From assembly GCF_002307495.1 (NCBI RefSeq), contig NZ_NTMR01000022.1:62001-126000 (forward strand): 64,000 nt of DNA, read 5' to 3'. This DNA comes from Pseudomonas abyssi (GTDB taxonomy: Bacteria > Pseudomonadota > Gammaproteobacteria > Pseudomonadales > Pseudomonadaceae). Below the pieces are notes generated by a model. It saw nothing but the letters and a program-made list of their open reading frames with translations. It did no database searches and was not told where the DNA came from. Positions 44,744 through 54,704 of the stretch are shown here, one piece after another. Each line of letters begins with the position of its first letter. Positions within the stretch are counted from its first letter, which is position 1. The translations under genes and the position numbers were made by a program.

Positions 44744-45301
44744 ATGCAGACCTCGCCGAACTACCTCACGCACCATTTTCTGATCGCCATGCCCCACATG
44801 GCCGACGACCGTTTTGATCACAGCCTGATTTATCTCTGTGACCACAGCGCCGAGGGCGCCATGGGCCTGGTGATCAATCAGCCCAGCGAACTCAGCCTCG
44901 ATGACCTGCTGGAGCAGCTGGCGCCCGAGCTGAGCGGCCGCGCCCGGCAGACCGTCTTCAACGGCGGCCCGGTGGAGCCCGAACGCGGCTTTGTCCTGCA
45001 CGATGGCGACCGCCGCTGGGAGTCGAGTGCCGAGCTGGGGCCGCTGACGCTGACCACCTCGCAGGACATCCTGCGCGCGATGGCGTGTGGAGAAGGCCCG
45101 CAGCAGGCGCTGATCACCCTCGGCTACGCCGGCTGGGGCGCCGGTCAACTGGAGCAAGAGCTGGCCAACAACGTCTGGCTCAGCTGCCCGGCCGAACATC
45201 ACATCCTGTTTCAGCTGCCCAGCAGCGAGCGCCTGAGCGCCGCTGCGCGCACCCTGGGTATCGACTGGAGCCTGCTGACCAGCCAGGCGGGCCACGCCTG
45301 A
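44744..45301 (+). CDS. YqgE/AlgH family protein
   Basis: A 185-residue UPF0301 protein with [30 protein letters not shown] and [10 protein letters not shown] at the N-terminus and [14 protein letters not shown] in the middle. Named AlgH in Pseudomonas; the biochemical role is unproven. The stop overlaps the ruvX start by one base (TGATG), so they are coupled. A GTG six bases upstream of the chosen ATG is an alternative start. Confidence 0.93.
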   Translation: MQTSPNYLTHHFLIAMPHMADDRFDHSLIYLCDHSAEGAMGLVINQPSELSLDDLLEQLAPELSGRARQTVFNGGPVEPERGFVLHDGDRRWESSAELGPLTLTTSQDILRAMACGEGPQQALITLGYAGWGAGQLEQELANNVWLSCPAEHHILFQLPSSERLSAAARTLGIDWSLLTSQAGHA

Positions 45302-45738
45302 TGCCGACCGCCCATCGCCGCGCCATGGCCTTCGACTACGGCACCCGTCAGATCGGCGTCGCCGTCGGCCAGACGCTCACCGGCAGCGCCGAGCCGCTGA
45401 CCAACCTGCGCGCCCGCGACGGTGTGCCGGACTGGGAGCAGGTCGCCAAACTGATCCGCGAATGGGAGCCCAACGTACTGGTCGTCGGCCTGCCCCTGAA
45501 CATGGACGGCAGCGCCAGCGATATGAGCGAGCGCGCTGCGCGCTTCGCCCGCCGCCTCAATGGCCGCTTCCAGTTGCCAGTCGAGACCGTCGACGAACGC
45601 CTGAGCACCTTCGAGGCAAAACAACATTTAAAGGATCAGGGACGCACGCCGAGCGGCTACCGGGAAGATCCGGTCGACAGCCTCGCCGCCGCCCTGCTGT
45701 TGCAAACCTGGCTGAGCAGCCAGAGCAAGGAGACATGA
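45301..45738 (+). CDS. ruvX: Holliday junction resolvase-like RuvX (YqgF)
   Basis: A 145-residue RNase H-fold protein with [16 protein letters not shown] (first catalytic Asp), a mid-protein [11 protein letters not shown] and the C-terminal [14 protein letters not shown] (last Asp). In E. coli YqgF matures the 16S rRNA 5' end. It overlaps both neighbours by single bases, yqgE at its start and pyrR at its end. Confidence 0.94.
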   Translation: MPTAHRRAMAFDYGTRQIGVAVGQTLTGSAEPLTNLRARDGVPDWEQVAKLIREWEPNVLVVGLPLNMDGSASDMSERAARFARRLNGRFQLPVETVDERLSTFEAKQHLKDQGRTPSGYREDPVDSLAAALLLQTWLSSQSKET

Positions 45739-46247
45739 TGAGTACACTTCCTGCGGTCGACGGCCTGCTGGCCGACATGGCCGAGCAGCTGCGCGCCCAC
45801 CTCAACGCCCGGCAGATCACTGACCCGGCCTTTGTCGGCATTCACACCGGCGGCGTTTGGATCGCCGAGGCGCTGCACGCCAAGGTCGCCCCAGAGGCGC
45901 CGATGGGCACCCTCGACATCGCCTTTTACCGCGACGATTTTGAGCAACACGGGTTGCCGCAGCGAGTGCGCCCCTCCGAACTGCCGTTCACCGTCGATGA
46001 CCGTCACATCATCCTGATCGACGATGTGCTGATGACCGGCCGCACCATTCGCGCCGCCCTCAACGAGCTGTTCGACTATGGCCGCCCCGCCTCCGTCACT
46101 CTGGTCACTTTGCTGGACGTTGACGCCCGCCAGCTGCCGATCCGCGCCGACATCCTCGGCGCCAGTCTGGCCCTGCCGGCGGGCCAGCGGGTAAAATTGA
46201 CCGGCCCAGCCCCCCTGCAACTGACTCTGACCGCCGCTACCAATTGA
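45738..46247 (+). CDS. pyrR: PyrR pyrimidine regulator / uracil phosphoribosyltransferase-like
   Basis: A 169-residue type I PRTase. The PRPP-binding motif [19 protein letters not shown] is intact. In Pseudomonas PyrR is thought to regulate pyrimidine genes and may keep weak uracil phosphoribosyltransferase activity. The ATG at 45738 has AAGGAG five bases upstream and overlaps the ruvX stop. No leader or attenuator lies between ruvX and pyrR because the genes touch; pyrB follows seven bases after its stop. Confidence 0.93.
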   Translation: MSTLPAVDGLLADMAEQLRAHLNARQITDPAFVGIHTGGVWIAEALHAKVAPEAPMGTLDIAFYRDDFEQHGLPQRVRPSELPFTVDDRHIILIDDVLMTGRTIRAALNELFDYGRPASVTLVTLLDVDARQLPIRADILGASLALPAGQRVKLTGPAPLQLTLTAATN

Positions 46248-46254
46248 GATCGCC

Positions 46255-47250
46255 ATGAGCCTGACGCCGCACCACCTGCAACTCAACCAACAGGGCCAGC
46301 TGCGCCACTTTCTGACTATTGAAGGGCTGTCGCGCGAGCTGCTGACCGAGCTGCTCGACACCGCCGACTCCTTCCTCGAAGTGGGCGAGCGCGCCGTCAA
46401 GAAGGTCCCGCTGCTGCGCGGCAAGACAGTCTGCAACGTCTTCTTCGAAAACTCCACGCGTACTCGCACCACCTTTGAGCTGGCGGCCAAGCGGCTGTCG
46501 GCCGACGTGCTCAACCTGAACATCTCGACCTCCTCGACCAGCAAGGGCGAAACCCTGTACGACACCCTGCAAAACCTGGAGGCAATGGCCGCCGACATGT
46601 TCGTCGTGCGCCACGGCGATTCCGGCGCCGCGCACTTTATCGCCGAACGGGTCTGCCCGGACGTGGCTGTGATCAATGCCGGCGACGGCAACCACGCCCA
46701 CCCGACCCAGGCGATGCTCGACATGCTGACCATCCGTCGCCACCGTGGTGACTTCGAGAACCTCTCGGTTGCCATCGTCGGCGATATCCTGCATTCGCGG
46801 GTGGCCCGCTCCAACATGCTCGCACTGAAGACCCTCGGCTGCCCGGATATCCGCGTGATCGCCCCGCGCACCCTGCTGCCAGAGGGGATCGACCAGTACG
46901 GCGTGCGCGTATTCAACGATCTGCGCGTCGGCCTGCGCGACGTTGACGTGGTGATCATGCTGCGCCTGCAGAAAGAACGCATGCAAAGCGGCCTGCTGCC
47001 CAGCGAAAGCGAGTTCTACAGGCTCTACGGCCTGACCCGCGAGACCCTGGCGCTGGCCAAACCGGACGCGCTGGTCATGCACCCTGGCCCGATCAACCGC
47101 GGCGTCGAGATCGAGTCCGATGTCGCCGACGGCCCGCAATCGGTGATCCTCAAACAGGTGACCTACGGCATCGCCGTGCGTATGGCCGTGATGTCGATGG
47201 CCATGACCGGACAAACCACCCAGCGCCAGCTCACCCAGGAAGCGAACTGA
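46255..47250 (+). CDS. pyrB: Aspartate carbamoyltransferase catalytic subunit
   Basis: A 331-residue enzyme for the second step of UMP synthesis. Carbamoyl phosphate binding is seen in [12 protein letters not shown] and HPTQAMLDM; the aspartate loop is in [10 protein letters not shown]. The N-terminal extension is typical of the Pseudomonas-type class A enzyme, which forms a dodecamer with the inactive dihydroorotase encoded just downstream and is inhibited by nucleotides through that extension. Confidence 0.97.
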   Translation: MSLTPHHLQLNQQGQLRHFLTIEGLSRELLTELLDTADSFLEVGERAVKKVPLLRGKTVCNVFFENSTRTRTTFELAAKRLSADVLNLNISTSSTSKGETLYDTLQNLEAMAADMFVVRHGDSGAAHFIAERVCPDVAVINAGDGNHAHPTQAMLDMLTIRRHRGDFENLSVAIVGDILHSRVARSNMLALKTLGCPDIRVIAPRTLLPEGIDQYGVRVFNDLRVGLRDVDVVIMLRLQKERMQSGLLPSESEFYRLYGLTRETLALAKPDALVMHPGPINRGVEIESDVADGPQSVILKQVTYGIAVRMAVMSMAMTGQTTQRQLTQEAN

Positions 47251-47253
47251 ACC

Positions 47254-48534
47254 ATGCGACTGACGATTGAAGGCGCCCGGGTCATCGACCCCGCCAGCCA
47301 GTTTGACGAGATTACCGACCTGCACATCGCCGCCGGCCACATCCAGGCCATTGGCGCCGCCCCCGAAGGCTTCAACGCCAGCCAGCGCATCGACGCCCGC
47401 GGCCTGATTGCCTGCCCCGGCCTGGTCGATCTCAACGTCGCCCTGCGCGAGCCCGGCCACAGCCGCAAAGGCAATATCGCCAGCGAAACGCGCGCCGCCG
47501 CCGCCGGAGGCGTGACCACCCTGTGCTGTCCGCCCGATACCCGGCCGGTGCTCGACACCCCGGCGGTTGCCGAGCTCATCCTCGACCGCAGCCAGGCGGC
47601 CGGCAACGCCCGCGTTCTGCCGATCGGCGCCCTGACCAAGGGCCTGGAAGGCGAGCAACTCAGCGAGCTGGTTGCCCTGCGCGACGCCGGCTGCGTGGCC
47701 TTCACCCAGGGCCTGACGCCGATGGCCGGCAACCGCATCCTGCGCCGTTCACTGGAATACGCCGCCACTTTCGACCTGACCATTATCCTCACGCCGCAGG
47801 ACGCTGACCTAGCCGAGGGCGGCATGGCCCACGAAGGGCCCACCGCCTCACGCCTTGGTCTGGTGGGTATTCCCGAAAGCGCCGAAACCGTCGCCCTGGC
47901 CCGGGATTTGCTGTTGATTGAGCAGACCGGCGTACGCGCGCACTTCAGCGGCCTGACCAGCGCCCGCGCTATGGACATGCTGGCCACTGCCCAGGCCCGC
48001 GGCCTGCCGGTGACCGCCGACGTTGCCGCCTACCAGCTGCTGCTGTGCGACGAAGACCTGGTTGGTTTTTCCAGCCAGCTGCACGTGATGCCGCCGCTGC
48101 GTTCAGCTGCCGACCGCCGCGCCCTGCGCGAAGCGGTGCAAAGCGGCGTGGTGCAGGCCATTGCCTCGCATCACCGGCCACACGAAGCCGAGGCCAAGCG
48201 CGTGCCCTTCGCCGCATCCGAGCCTGGCATCAGCAGCGTCGAGATTCTGCTGCCCTTGGCGCTGACGCTGGTTGCCGATGGCCTGCTGGAGTTGCCGGCA
48301 GCGCTGTCGCGGGTGACCAGCGGCCCGGCCAGCGCACTGGGCCTGCCGGTGGGCATCGGCCAGCTGCAGCTTGGCGGCGCGGCGGACATCACCCTGTTTG
48401 ATCCAGCGCAGGCCTGCGAGATCGGCCGAAACTGGCTATCTCGGGGCAGCAACTGCCCCTTTATCGGGCAAGGCGCGCCCGCAGCGGTTACCCATACCCT
48501 GCATGGCGGAAAACTGGTATATCAACTGACCTGA
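47254..48534 (+). CDS. pyrC': Inactive dihydroorotase-like subunit PyrC'
   Basis: A 426-residue amidohydrolase-fold protein. The metal-binding HxH expected after strand 1 (normally DxHxHxR) is replaced by DLNVALREPG, so it should not bind zinc or act as dihydroorotase. In Pseudomonas such PyrC' proteins are structural partners needed to assemble active PyrB. It starts three bases after the pyrB stop. A genuine dihydroorotase should be encoded elsewhere in the genome. Confidence 0.94.
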   Translation: MRLTIEGARVIDPASQFDEITDLHIAAGHIQAIGAAPEGFNASQRIDARGLIACPGLVDLNVALREPGHSRKGNIASETRAAAAGGVTTLCCPPDTRPVLDTPAVAELILDRSQAAGNARVLPIGALTKGLEGEQLSELVALRDAGCVAFTQGLTPMAGNRILRRSLEYAATFDLTIILTPQDADLAEGGMAHEGPTASRLGLVGIPESAETVALARDLLLIEQTGVRAHFSGLTSARAMDMLATAQARGLPVTADVAAYQLLLCDEDLVGFSSQLHVMPPLRSAADRRALREAVQSGVVQAIASHHRPHEAEAKRVPFAASEPGISSVEILLPLALTLVADGLLELPAALSRVTSGPASALGLPVGIGQLQLGGAADITLFDPAQACEIGRNWLSRGSNCPFIGQGAPAAVTHTLHGGKLVYQLT

Positions 48535-48596
48535 CGCTGCTGTCAGCGCGGCGCCGGGCAGCCGGCCAACACTGAGCGACTGGAAAGGACACTGGC

Positions 48597-50588
48597 ATGG
48601 CCGCATTCGGCTTACGTGGTAAATCCCTGCTGGCACTGTTGCTGGCCTGTCTACTGGCATTGGTGCCGGCCGGCCTGATCGGCTGGTCGGTGCTCAATAA
48701 CATCCACCAGCACTTCGGCGAAGGCTACGCACGCAACGCCACGCTGCTCAGTCGCGAACGCATCAGCGCGCCGATCAGCCGCGAGCTGGCGCTGTCGCTG
48801 CGCTTTGCCAATTCCGAGGTCACCCGCCAGTGGCTGCGCGATCCGGACGACCCGGCCAAGGCCGACCTGTTCTTCCGCGAGGCCGAACTGTACCGCGCAG
48901 ACTTCCGCGACCACGCCTACTTCATTGGTCGACTGGATACCCTGGGCTACTACTTCAATGGCGGCGACCAGGCTCCCAGCCGCGAGCCACGCTATATCCT
49001 CAACCCCGACGACGACGCCGACCGCTGGTTCTTCAGCACCCTGCGCAATACCGAGGGTTTCAACCTCAACGTCGACGTCAACCCCGAGCTGGACACCACC
49101 AAGGTGTGGCTCAACATGGTGGTCAAGGACGAAGACGGCAGCGTGCTGGCACTGGCCGGCTCCGGGCTGGATCTCTCCGACTTCATTCGTGACTTCATCA
49201 CCAGCGATACCGCCGGCGTCACACCGATGATTGTCGACGCTGATGGCGCCATCCAGGCCCATCAGGACCGCAGTCTGATCGTCATGAACTCCGGCGCTGG
49301 CGCCAGCACCGCCAGCGGCAGCAACCTGCTGAGCCTGGTCGCCGAACAGGAACGTGATGCCGTCCGCGCGGCCCTGCAGCAAGTTCAACAGCACACCGGC
49401 AGTGTCGCCACGCTGCCCGTCACACTGCAAAACGCCCATCAGCTGCTGGCCGTTACCTACCTGCCGGAGCTGGACTGGTATGTCGCCAACGCCGTCGACC
49501 TAAGCACCGCCGAGGTGATCGACAGCGCCTGGATCACGCCGCTGCTGATCGGTCTGGGCGTACTGCTGATCGTTCTGGTGCTGATCTTCGCCTTCGCCAT
49601 CGAGCGCCTGCTGCTGGGCCCGCTGCGCCAGCTCAAGCGCGGAGCCCAGGCCATGGCTGCGGGTCAGTACGATGTCGCGATGCCGGCGGGACGCAACGAC
49701 GAGATTGGCGAGCTGAGCGACGCGTTCGGCGTCATGGCCAAGAAGGTCCGCAGCCATACCCAGGAGCTGGAGCAGCGCGTGCAGGAGCGCACCCGCGACC
49801 TGGAAGAGGTCAACCAGCAGATGCGCACCGCGCAGCGTAAAATTGCCGACTCCATCGACTACGCCAGCCTGATCCAGCGCTCGATCCTGCCCAACCGCGA
49901 GCTGGTCAACGCCCTGGGCGAGCACCACGCCGTGCTTTGGCGCCCGCGGGACGTGGTCGGTGGCGACTTCTACATCTTCCACAGCGATCAGGACCATTGC
50001 CTGTTTGGCGTCGTCGACTGCGCCGGGCACGGCGTGCCCGGAGCGTTGATGACCATGCTGGCGCACGCGGCCCTCGACCAGGCCATCAGCGATTGCGGCA
50101 TGCATGATCCGGCTGCGGTACTGCAGCGCACCGACCGCATCCTGCGCCACATGCTCAGCGACGCCAACGAATCCAAGTCGGTGGCCACCAACATGGACGT
50201 CGGTCTGGCCTACGTTGACCTGAAGCAAGGCCAGGTCACCTTCTCCGGTGCCAAGATAGCCCTGTACTACAGCGGCGGCGAGACGGTCGAGCACCTGCCG
50301 GGTGCGCGCCGGGCACTTGGCGACAAGCGTCAGGGCGACTATCACAACAGCCAGATCGAGCTGCGCGCCGGTCGCACTTTCTACCTGTGCACCGACGGTT
50401 TCCTCGACCAGGCCGGCGGCGAACAAGGCTTCGGCTTCGGCAACAGCCGCTTTGCCGACATGCTGCGCACCCACGCCAGCCTGCCACTGCGCGAGCAAAG
50501 TGCCGCATTCAGCGATACACTGGCCGCCTACCAGGGTGATTATCCGCAGCGCGACGATATCACCATGTTGTGTTTCCGTTTTGACTGA
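48597..50588 (+). CDS. siaA: SiaA-type membrane phosphatase (Cache-HAMP-PP2C)
   Basis: A 663-residue protein. Membrane helix 1 (about 10-32), a periplasmic Cache-type sensor (about 33-310), helix 2 (about 312-335), HAMP (about 340-392), a coiled coil (about 385-425) and a C-terminal SpoIIE/PP2C phosphatase domain with VGGDFYIF and DCAGHGVPGALMTMLAH. In P. aeruginosa SiaA dephosphorylates SiaC, freeing it to activate SiaD. Here it opens the operon siaA-siaB-siaC-siaD. GGAAAGGAC before the ATG serves as the ribosome-binding site. Confidence 0.95.
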   Translation: MAAFGLRGKSLLALLLACLLALVPAGLIGWSVLNNIHQHFGEGYARNATLLSRERISAPISRELALSLRFANSEVTRQWLRDPDDPAKADLFFREAELYRADFRDHAYFIGRLDTLGYYFNGGDQAPSREPRYILNPDDDADRWFFSTLRNTEGFNLNVDVNPELDTTKVWLNMVVKDEDGSVLALAGSGLDLSDFIRDFITSDTAGVTPMIVDADGAIQAHQDRSLIVMNSGAGASTASGSNLLSLVAEQERDAVRAALQQVQQHTGSVATLPVTLQNAHQLLAVTYLPELDWYVANAVDLSTAEVIDSAWITPLLIGLGVLLIVLVLIFAFAIERLLLGPLRQLKRGAQAMAAGQYDVAMPAGRNDEIGELSDAFGVMAKKVRSHTQELEQRVQERTRDLEEVNQQMRTAQRKIADSIDYASLIQRSILPNRELVNALGEHHAVLWRPRDVVGGDFYIFHSDQDHCLFGVVDCAGHGVPGALMTMLAHAALDQAISDCGMHDPAAVLQRTDRILRHMLSDANESKSVATNMDVGLAYVDLKQGQVTFSGAKIALYYSGGETVEHLPGARRALGDKRQGDYHNSQIELRAGRTFYLCTDGFLDQAGGEQGFGFGNSRFADMLRTHASLPLREQSAAFSDTLAAYQGDYPQRDDITMLCFRFD

Positions 50589-50607
50589 GCCCGCAACAGG
50601 AGCCGTA

Positions 50608-51150
50608 ATGGACAACATCGACCTATTCGCCATGCGCGAACGTTTCAACAGCCAGCAGATCATGCTGTGCTTTAACGGGCCGATTTCGCGCAGCCTGATC
50701 GAAGAGATCGGCAATGCGCTGCGTAACTACCTGGCTGCCGACCACGCCCACCCCAGCGCGGCCATGGACGTATTTGCGGTCTACATCGAGATGACCCAGA
50801 ACATCAGCCACTACACCCGCTCCAAGGGCTGGAACGAGCAGGAAGCCGGCGCCACCGTGGTGGTCTCGCGCAACGAGGAGAACCGCTACGTGGTCTCCGC
50901 CGGCAACCTGATCGAAAGCGGCGACGGCGACAGCCTGGTGGCCGCCATTGGCCAACTTGCACAGCTCGACAAAGCCGGCCTGAAGGCAGCCTACAAGGAA
51001 CAACTGCGCCGCCCGCGTGACGCCGAGCGCGCCTCCGGCGCCGGTCTCGGGCTGATCGACATCGCCCGTAAATCCAGTGCGCCGCTGCAGGCCTCACTGC
51101 AGCCTGCCGCCGACGGTCGCAGCTTTTTCAGCCTGCGCGCCGTGATCTGA
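50608..51150 (+). CDS. siaB: SiaB-family protein kinase
   Basis: A 180-residue SiaB protein. In P. aeruginosa SiaB is an atypical (HATPase-like) kinase that phosphorylates SiaC and so switches off the pathway. The ATPase-like core shows YIEMTQNISHYTRSKGW and the GAGLGLIDIARKS glycine-rich lid. AGGAG upstream of the ATG at 50608; 19 bases after the siaA stop. Confidence 0.93.
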   Translation: MDNIDLFAMRERFNSQQIMLCFNGPISRSLIEEIGNALRNYLAADHAHPSAAMDVFAVYIEMTQNISHYTRSKGWNEQEAGATVVVSRNEENRYVVSAGNLIESGDGDSLVAAIGQLAQLDKAGLKAAYKEQLRRPRDAERASGAGLGLIDIARKSSAPLQASLQPAADGRSFFSLRAVI

Positions 51151-51171
51151 TCGAATCGAGAGCACCAGATA

Positions 51172-51549
51172 ATGAACGACTTCAGTATTCCCAGTTCCCA
51201 GTCCACTCCGGAAGTCCGCAGTGACTGGGCAGCCGGCCAACTGTTCATGGCCGGCGATTCCTACCCGGAAAACTCCTTTGACATGTTCCAGCAGGTCTTC
51301 GAGTGGATCGAGGGCTACCTTAGCGAAGGCGGCAAACCGCTCAGCCTGGAACTGCGCCTGCTGTATTTGAATACCAGCAGCGTCAAGGCCATGATGGACG
51401 TATTCGACCTGCTTGAAGCCGCGCACCAAGATGGCGCGCAGGTACAGGTCAACTGGTACTACGACCCGCAGAACGAGCGCGTGGCCGAGCTGGCGGAAGA
51501 GTTCAAGGAAGACTGCTCCTTCACCTTCAACATCATCAGCCACAACTGA
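51172..51549 (+). CDS. siaC: SiaC partner-switch protein (DUF1987)
   Basis: A 125-residue DUF1987 protein. The regulatory threonine of P. aeruginosa SiaC, Thr68, is present at the same number here (RLLYLNTSSVKAMMD). Unphosphorylated SiaC binds and activates the diguanylate cyclase SiaD; SiaB phosphorylates it and SiaA restores it. It lies between siaB and siaD with short gaps. Confidence 0.95.
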   Translation: MNDFSIPSSQSTPEVRSDWAAGQLFMAGDSYPENSFDMFQQVFEWIEGYLSEGGKPLSLELRLLYLNTSSVKAMMDVFDLLEAAHQDGAQVQVNWYYDPQNERVAELAEEFKEDCSFTFNIISHN

Positions 51550-51556
51550 GGCGCCC

Positions 51557-52348
51557 ATGAAAGCGTCGAAAGAGGCCCTGGAAGTTCAGATCCAGGCGCT
51601 GCTGGACAGCGGCGAGCACGACGACAGCCCGCTGTCGGCGCCGCTGCGAGAGCTGTGGACGGCGCATCAGGACCTGGCCCGGCGTATCGACCGCATCAGC
51701 CACATTTCCGATGGCTTTCAGAGTCTGGCCAAGCAACGTGAGCAGTCGCTGACCGAGCGCCTGAACAAGCAGCTGCGCCAACTGGAGAAGGTTGCGCGCA
51801 TCTCCGACCGCTACCAGAACATGATGCGCGACCTCAACGAGGCCCTGCGCGAAGCCTCGACCCACGACGCCCTGACCGGCCTGGCCAATCGCCGGCTGCT
51901 GGTGGAAAAGCTGAAGAAGGAAGTGGAGCGCTTTGTCCGCTATCAGCGCCCCTTCAGCATTGCCATGCTGGATGTTGACCATTTCAAGAATATCAACGAC
52001 CGCTACGGCCACGAAGTCGGCGATGGTGCGCTGATTGAGATAGCACGGGTGCTGGATGCAGAAATCCGCGAAAACGACCTGTGCGGCCGCTGGGGTGGGG
52101 AGGAGTTCCTGATTCTGCTGCCGGAGACCGGTGATCAGGCTGCCACGCTGGTCATGGAGCGTGTACGCAACGCGGTCGAGCGCCTGACCATTCGCGTGCA
52201 GGATGAGTCGGTCTGCATGACCGTGAGCATCGGCGTCGCCGAACACCGCCAAGAGTCGAGCTACTCCGACACCATCAGCCGTGCCGATCACGCCCTGCTG
52301 GTCGCCAAACGCGGTGGCCGCAACCAGCTGAGCACCGCTAGCGACTGA
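51557..52348 (+). CDS. siaD: Diguanylate cyclase SiaD
   Basis: A 263-residue cytosolic GGDEF protein. An N-terminal coiled/stalk region (about 1-95) binds SiaC; the cyclase domain (about 100-260) has STHDALTGLANRR, DVDHFKNINDRYGHEVGD and the active-site loop GRWGGEEF. An inhibitory RxxD site (REND) lies five residues before GGEEF, so product inhibition by c-di-GMP is expected. It starts seven bases after the siaC stop. In P. aeruginosa SiaD drives detergent-induced aggregation and biofilm. Confidence 0.95.
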   Translation: MKASKEALEVQIQALLDSGEHDDSPLSAPLRELWTAHQDLARRIDRISHISDGFQSLAKQREQSLTERLNKQLRQLEKVARISDRYQNMMRDLNEALREASTHDALTGLANRRLLVEKLKKEVERFVRYQRPFSIAMLDVDHFKNINDRYGHEVGDGALIEIARVLDAEIRENDLCGRWGGEEFLILLPETGDQAATLVMERVRNAVERLTIRVQDESVCMTVSIGVAEHRQESSYSDTISRADHALLVAKRGGRNQLSTASD

Positions 52349-52349
52349 C

Positions 52350-52371
52350 GCCGCCGTCAAACGACGGCGGC
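52350..52371. terminator. Convergent hairpin between siaD and pilU
   Basis: Perfect 9-bp stem GCCGCCGTC / GACGGCGGC with an AAAC loop, filling the 30-base gap. No T run. Confidence 0.6.
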
Positions 52372-52378
52372 AGGTCAA

Positions 52379-53530
52379 TCACAGACGGCGATTGCGCAGG
52401 GCAACGTCCTCTTCTTCTTCCAGCGAGAACCCTTCCTGCTGGCTTTGCATCAGGTGCTTGCCATCGGTCTCCGAACCCAGCTTGATCATCAAGCGCAGGT
52501 CGTTGGCCGAGTCGGCATGGGCCAGCGCATCCTCGTAGGTGATCTCGCCCGAGCTGTAGAGCTTGTACAGTGCCTGGTCGAAGGTCTGCATCCCCACTTC
52601 GTTGGAACGCGCCATCAGCGGCTTGAGCTCATGCACCTCGCCCTTGCGGATCATGTCAGCCGCCAGCGGGGTGTTGAGCATGACCTCGATAGCAGCGCGC
52701 CGTCCCTTGCCGTCCGGCGTCGGAATCAGCTGCTGCGCGACGATGGCCTTGAGGTTCAGCGACAGGTCCATCCAGACCTGCTGGTGCATCTCGTTGGGGA
52801 AGAAGTGGATGATGCGGTCCAGCGCCTGGTTGGCGTTGTTGGCGTGCAGCGTGGCCAGACACAGGTGCCCGGTTTCGGCAAAGGCTACCGCGTGATCCAT
52901 GGTCTCCTTGGTCCGCACCTCGCCAATCAGAATCACGTCCGGCGCCTGACGCAGGGTGTTCTTCAGCGCCACTTCGAACGAATCGGTATCGATACCCACC
53001 TCCCGCTGGGTCACGATGCAGTTCTGGTGCTGGTGGATAAATTCGATCGGGTCTTCGATGGAGATGATATGGCCGCTGGAGTGCTTGTTGCGATAGCCGA
53101 TCATCGAGGCCAGGGAGGTCGACTTACCGGTACCGGTCGCGCCGACAAAGATCACCAGCCCGCGCTTGGTCATCGCCAGCTGCTTGAGGATGTCAGGCAG
53201 ACGCAGCTCTTCCATGGTCGGGATGTTGATCTCGATGCGCCGCAACACCATGCCTACCAGGTTGCGCTGGTAGAACGCACTGACCCGGAAGCGGCCAATA
53301 CCGCGCGCGCTGATCGCAAAGTTGCACTCGCGGTTCTCGGCAAACTCGCGACGCTGGGCTTCGGTCATCACACCCAGCACGGTCTCGCGGGTCTGTTCCG
53401 GTGAAAGGGGGGTTTTGGTAACCGGCAGGATCTTGCCGTGAACCTTCATGCTCGGCGGGACACCGGCGGTAATGAACAGGTCGGAGGCGCCCTTCTCGAC
53501 CATCAACCGCAACAGCTTTTCAAACTCCAT
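52379..53530 (-). CDS. pilU: Type IV pilus retraction ATPase PilU
   Basis: A 383-residue PilT-like secretion ATPase. Walker A is GATGTGKST, the Asp box and Walker B lie in PDVILIGEVR, and the His box is in TGHLCLATLHANNA. PilU needs PilT for full retraction force. The C-terminus is acidic. It follows pilT on the same strand, 61 bases past its stop. Confidence 0.96.
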   Translation of the reverse strand: MEFEKLLRLMVEKGASDLFITAGVPPSMKVHGKILPVTKTPLSPEQTRETVLGVMTEAQRREFAENRECNFAISARGIGRFRVSAFYQRNLVGMVLRRIEINIPTMEELRLPDILKQLAMTKRGLVIFVGATGTGKSTSLASMIGYRNKHSSGHIISIEDPIEFIHQHQNCIVTQREVGIDTDSFEVALKNTLRQAPDVILIGEVRTKETMDHAVAFAETGHLCLATLHANNANQALDRIIHFFPNEMHQQVWMDLSLNLKAIVAQQLIPTPDGKGRRAAIEVMLNTPLAADMIRKGEVHELKPLMARSNEVGMQTFDQALYKLYSSGEITYEDALAHADSANDLRLMIKLGSETDGKHLMQSQQEGFSLEEEEDVALRNRRL

Positions 53531-53591
53531 GCTCTGCCTCTTTTGTCCTTTGCGGCAGGCAGCTCAGCGCCTGCCATAACTACCAGCCCGG

Positions 53592-54626
53592 TTAGAAGCC
53601 GTCGACTGCCTTGGCCTTTTCGCGGGCGCTTTCCTTGGTAACCAGGCCCTTGGCGACCAGACCTTTCAGACACATGTCGAGGGTCTGCATACCAATGTTG
53701 CCGCCGGTCTGAATGGCCGAATACATCTGCGCAATCTTGTCTTCACGAATCAGGTTGCGGATGGCCGGGGTGCCGATCATGATCTCGTGGGCCGCGACCC
53801 GACCGCCGCCGATCTTCTTCAGCAGCGTCTGGGAAATAACCGCCTGCAGAGACTCCGACAGCATCGAACGCACCATCGCCTTCTCCTCGCCCGGGAAGAC
53901 GTCGACAATACGGTCGATGGTCTTGGCGGCAGAGGTGGTGTGCAGGGTGCCGAACACCAGGTGACCGGTTTCGGCGGCCGTCAGCGCCAGACGAATGGTT
54001 TCCAGGTCACGCATCTCACCCACCAGGATGATGTCCGGGTCTTCCCGCAGCGCCGAGCGCAGGGCTTCGGCAAAGCCGAGGGTGTCGCGGTGTACTTCAC
54101 GCTGGTTGACCAGACACTTCTTCGACTCGTGAACGAATTCGATCGGATCCTCGATGGTCAGAATGTGCTGGTACTTGGTGCTGTTGAGGTAATCCACCAT
54201 GGCCGCCAGGCTGGTCGACTTACCCGAGCCCGTCGGCCCGGTCACCAGCACCAGGCCGCGCGGGTTGTCAGAAATTTTCTTGAACACATCGCCCATGCCC
54301 AGGTCTTCCATAGTGAGCACTTTGGAAGGGATGGTCCGGAACACCGCACCAGCGCCGCGATTCTGGTTGAACGCGTTGACCCGGAAGCGCGCTACGCCAG
54401 GCACTTCAAAGGAAAAGTCGGTTTCCAGAAACTCTTCAAAGTCCTTGCGCTGCTTGTCGTTCATGATGTCGTAGATCAGCGCATGAACCTGTTTGTGTTC
54501 CATGGCCGGCACGTTGATGCGACGCACGTCGCCATCGACGCGAATCATGGGCGGCAATCCTGCCGACAGGTGCAAGTCCGACGCGCCCTGTTTGGCGCTG
54601 AAGGCTAACAGCTCGGTAATATCCAT
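53592..54626 (-). CDS. pilT: Type IV pilus retraction ATPase PilT
   Basis: A 344-residue hexameric retraction motor that depolymerises pili during twitching. Walker A is GPTGSGKST, Walker B/Asp box is in PDIILVGEMR, the His box is GHLVFGTLHT, and the PilT-specific AIRNLIRE motif is in the C-terminal domain. The ATG at 54626 gives the exact P. aeruginosa length; a longer in-frame start at 54650 is less likely. yggS is divergent. Confidence 0.97.
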   Translation of the reverse strand: MDITELLAFSAKQGASDLHLSAGLPPMIRVDGDVRRINVPAMEHKQVHALIYDIMNDKQRKDFEEFLETDFSFEVPGVARFRVNAFNQNRGAGAVFRTIPSKVLTMEDLGMGDVFKKISDNPRGLVLVTGPTGSGKSTSLAAMVDYLNSTKYQHILTIEDPIEFVHESKKCLVNQREVHRDTLGFAEALRSALREDPDIILVGEMRDLETIRLALTAAETGHLVFGTLHTTSAAKTIDRIVDVFPGEEKAMVRSMLSESLQAVISQTLLKKIGGGRVAAHEIMIGTPAIRNLIREDKIAQMYSAIQTGGNIGMQTLDMCLKGLVAKGLVTKESAREKAKAVDGF

Positions 54627-54704
54627 AGGGTTCCCCATAACGTCCGGCAAGCATGTAGAATGCGGACAGTGTCTTATTCCATTGGCAAGGTATTAACGTC
54701 CGTA

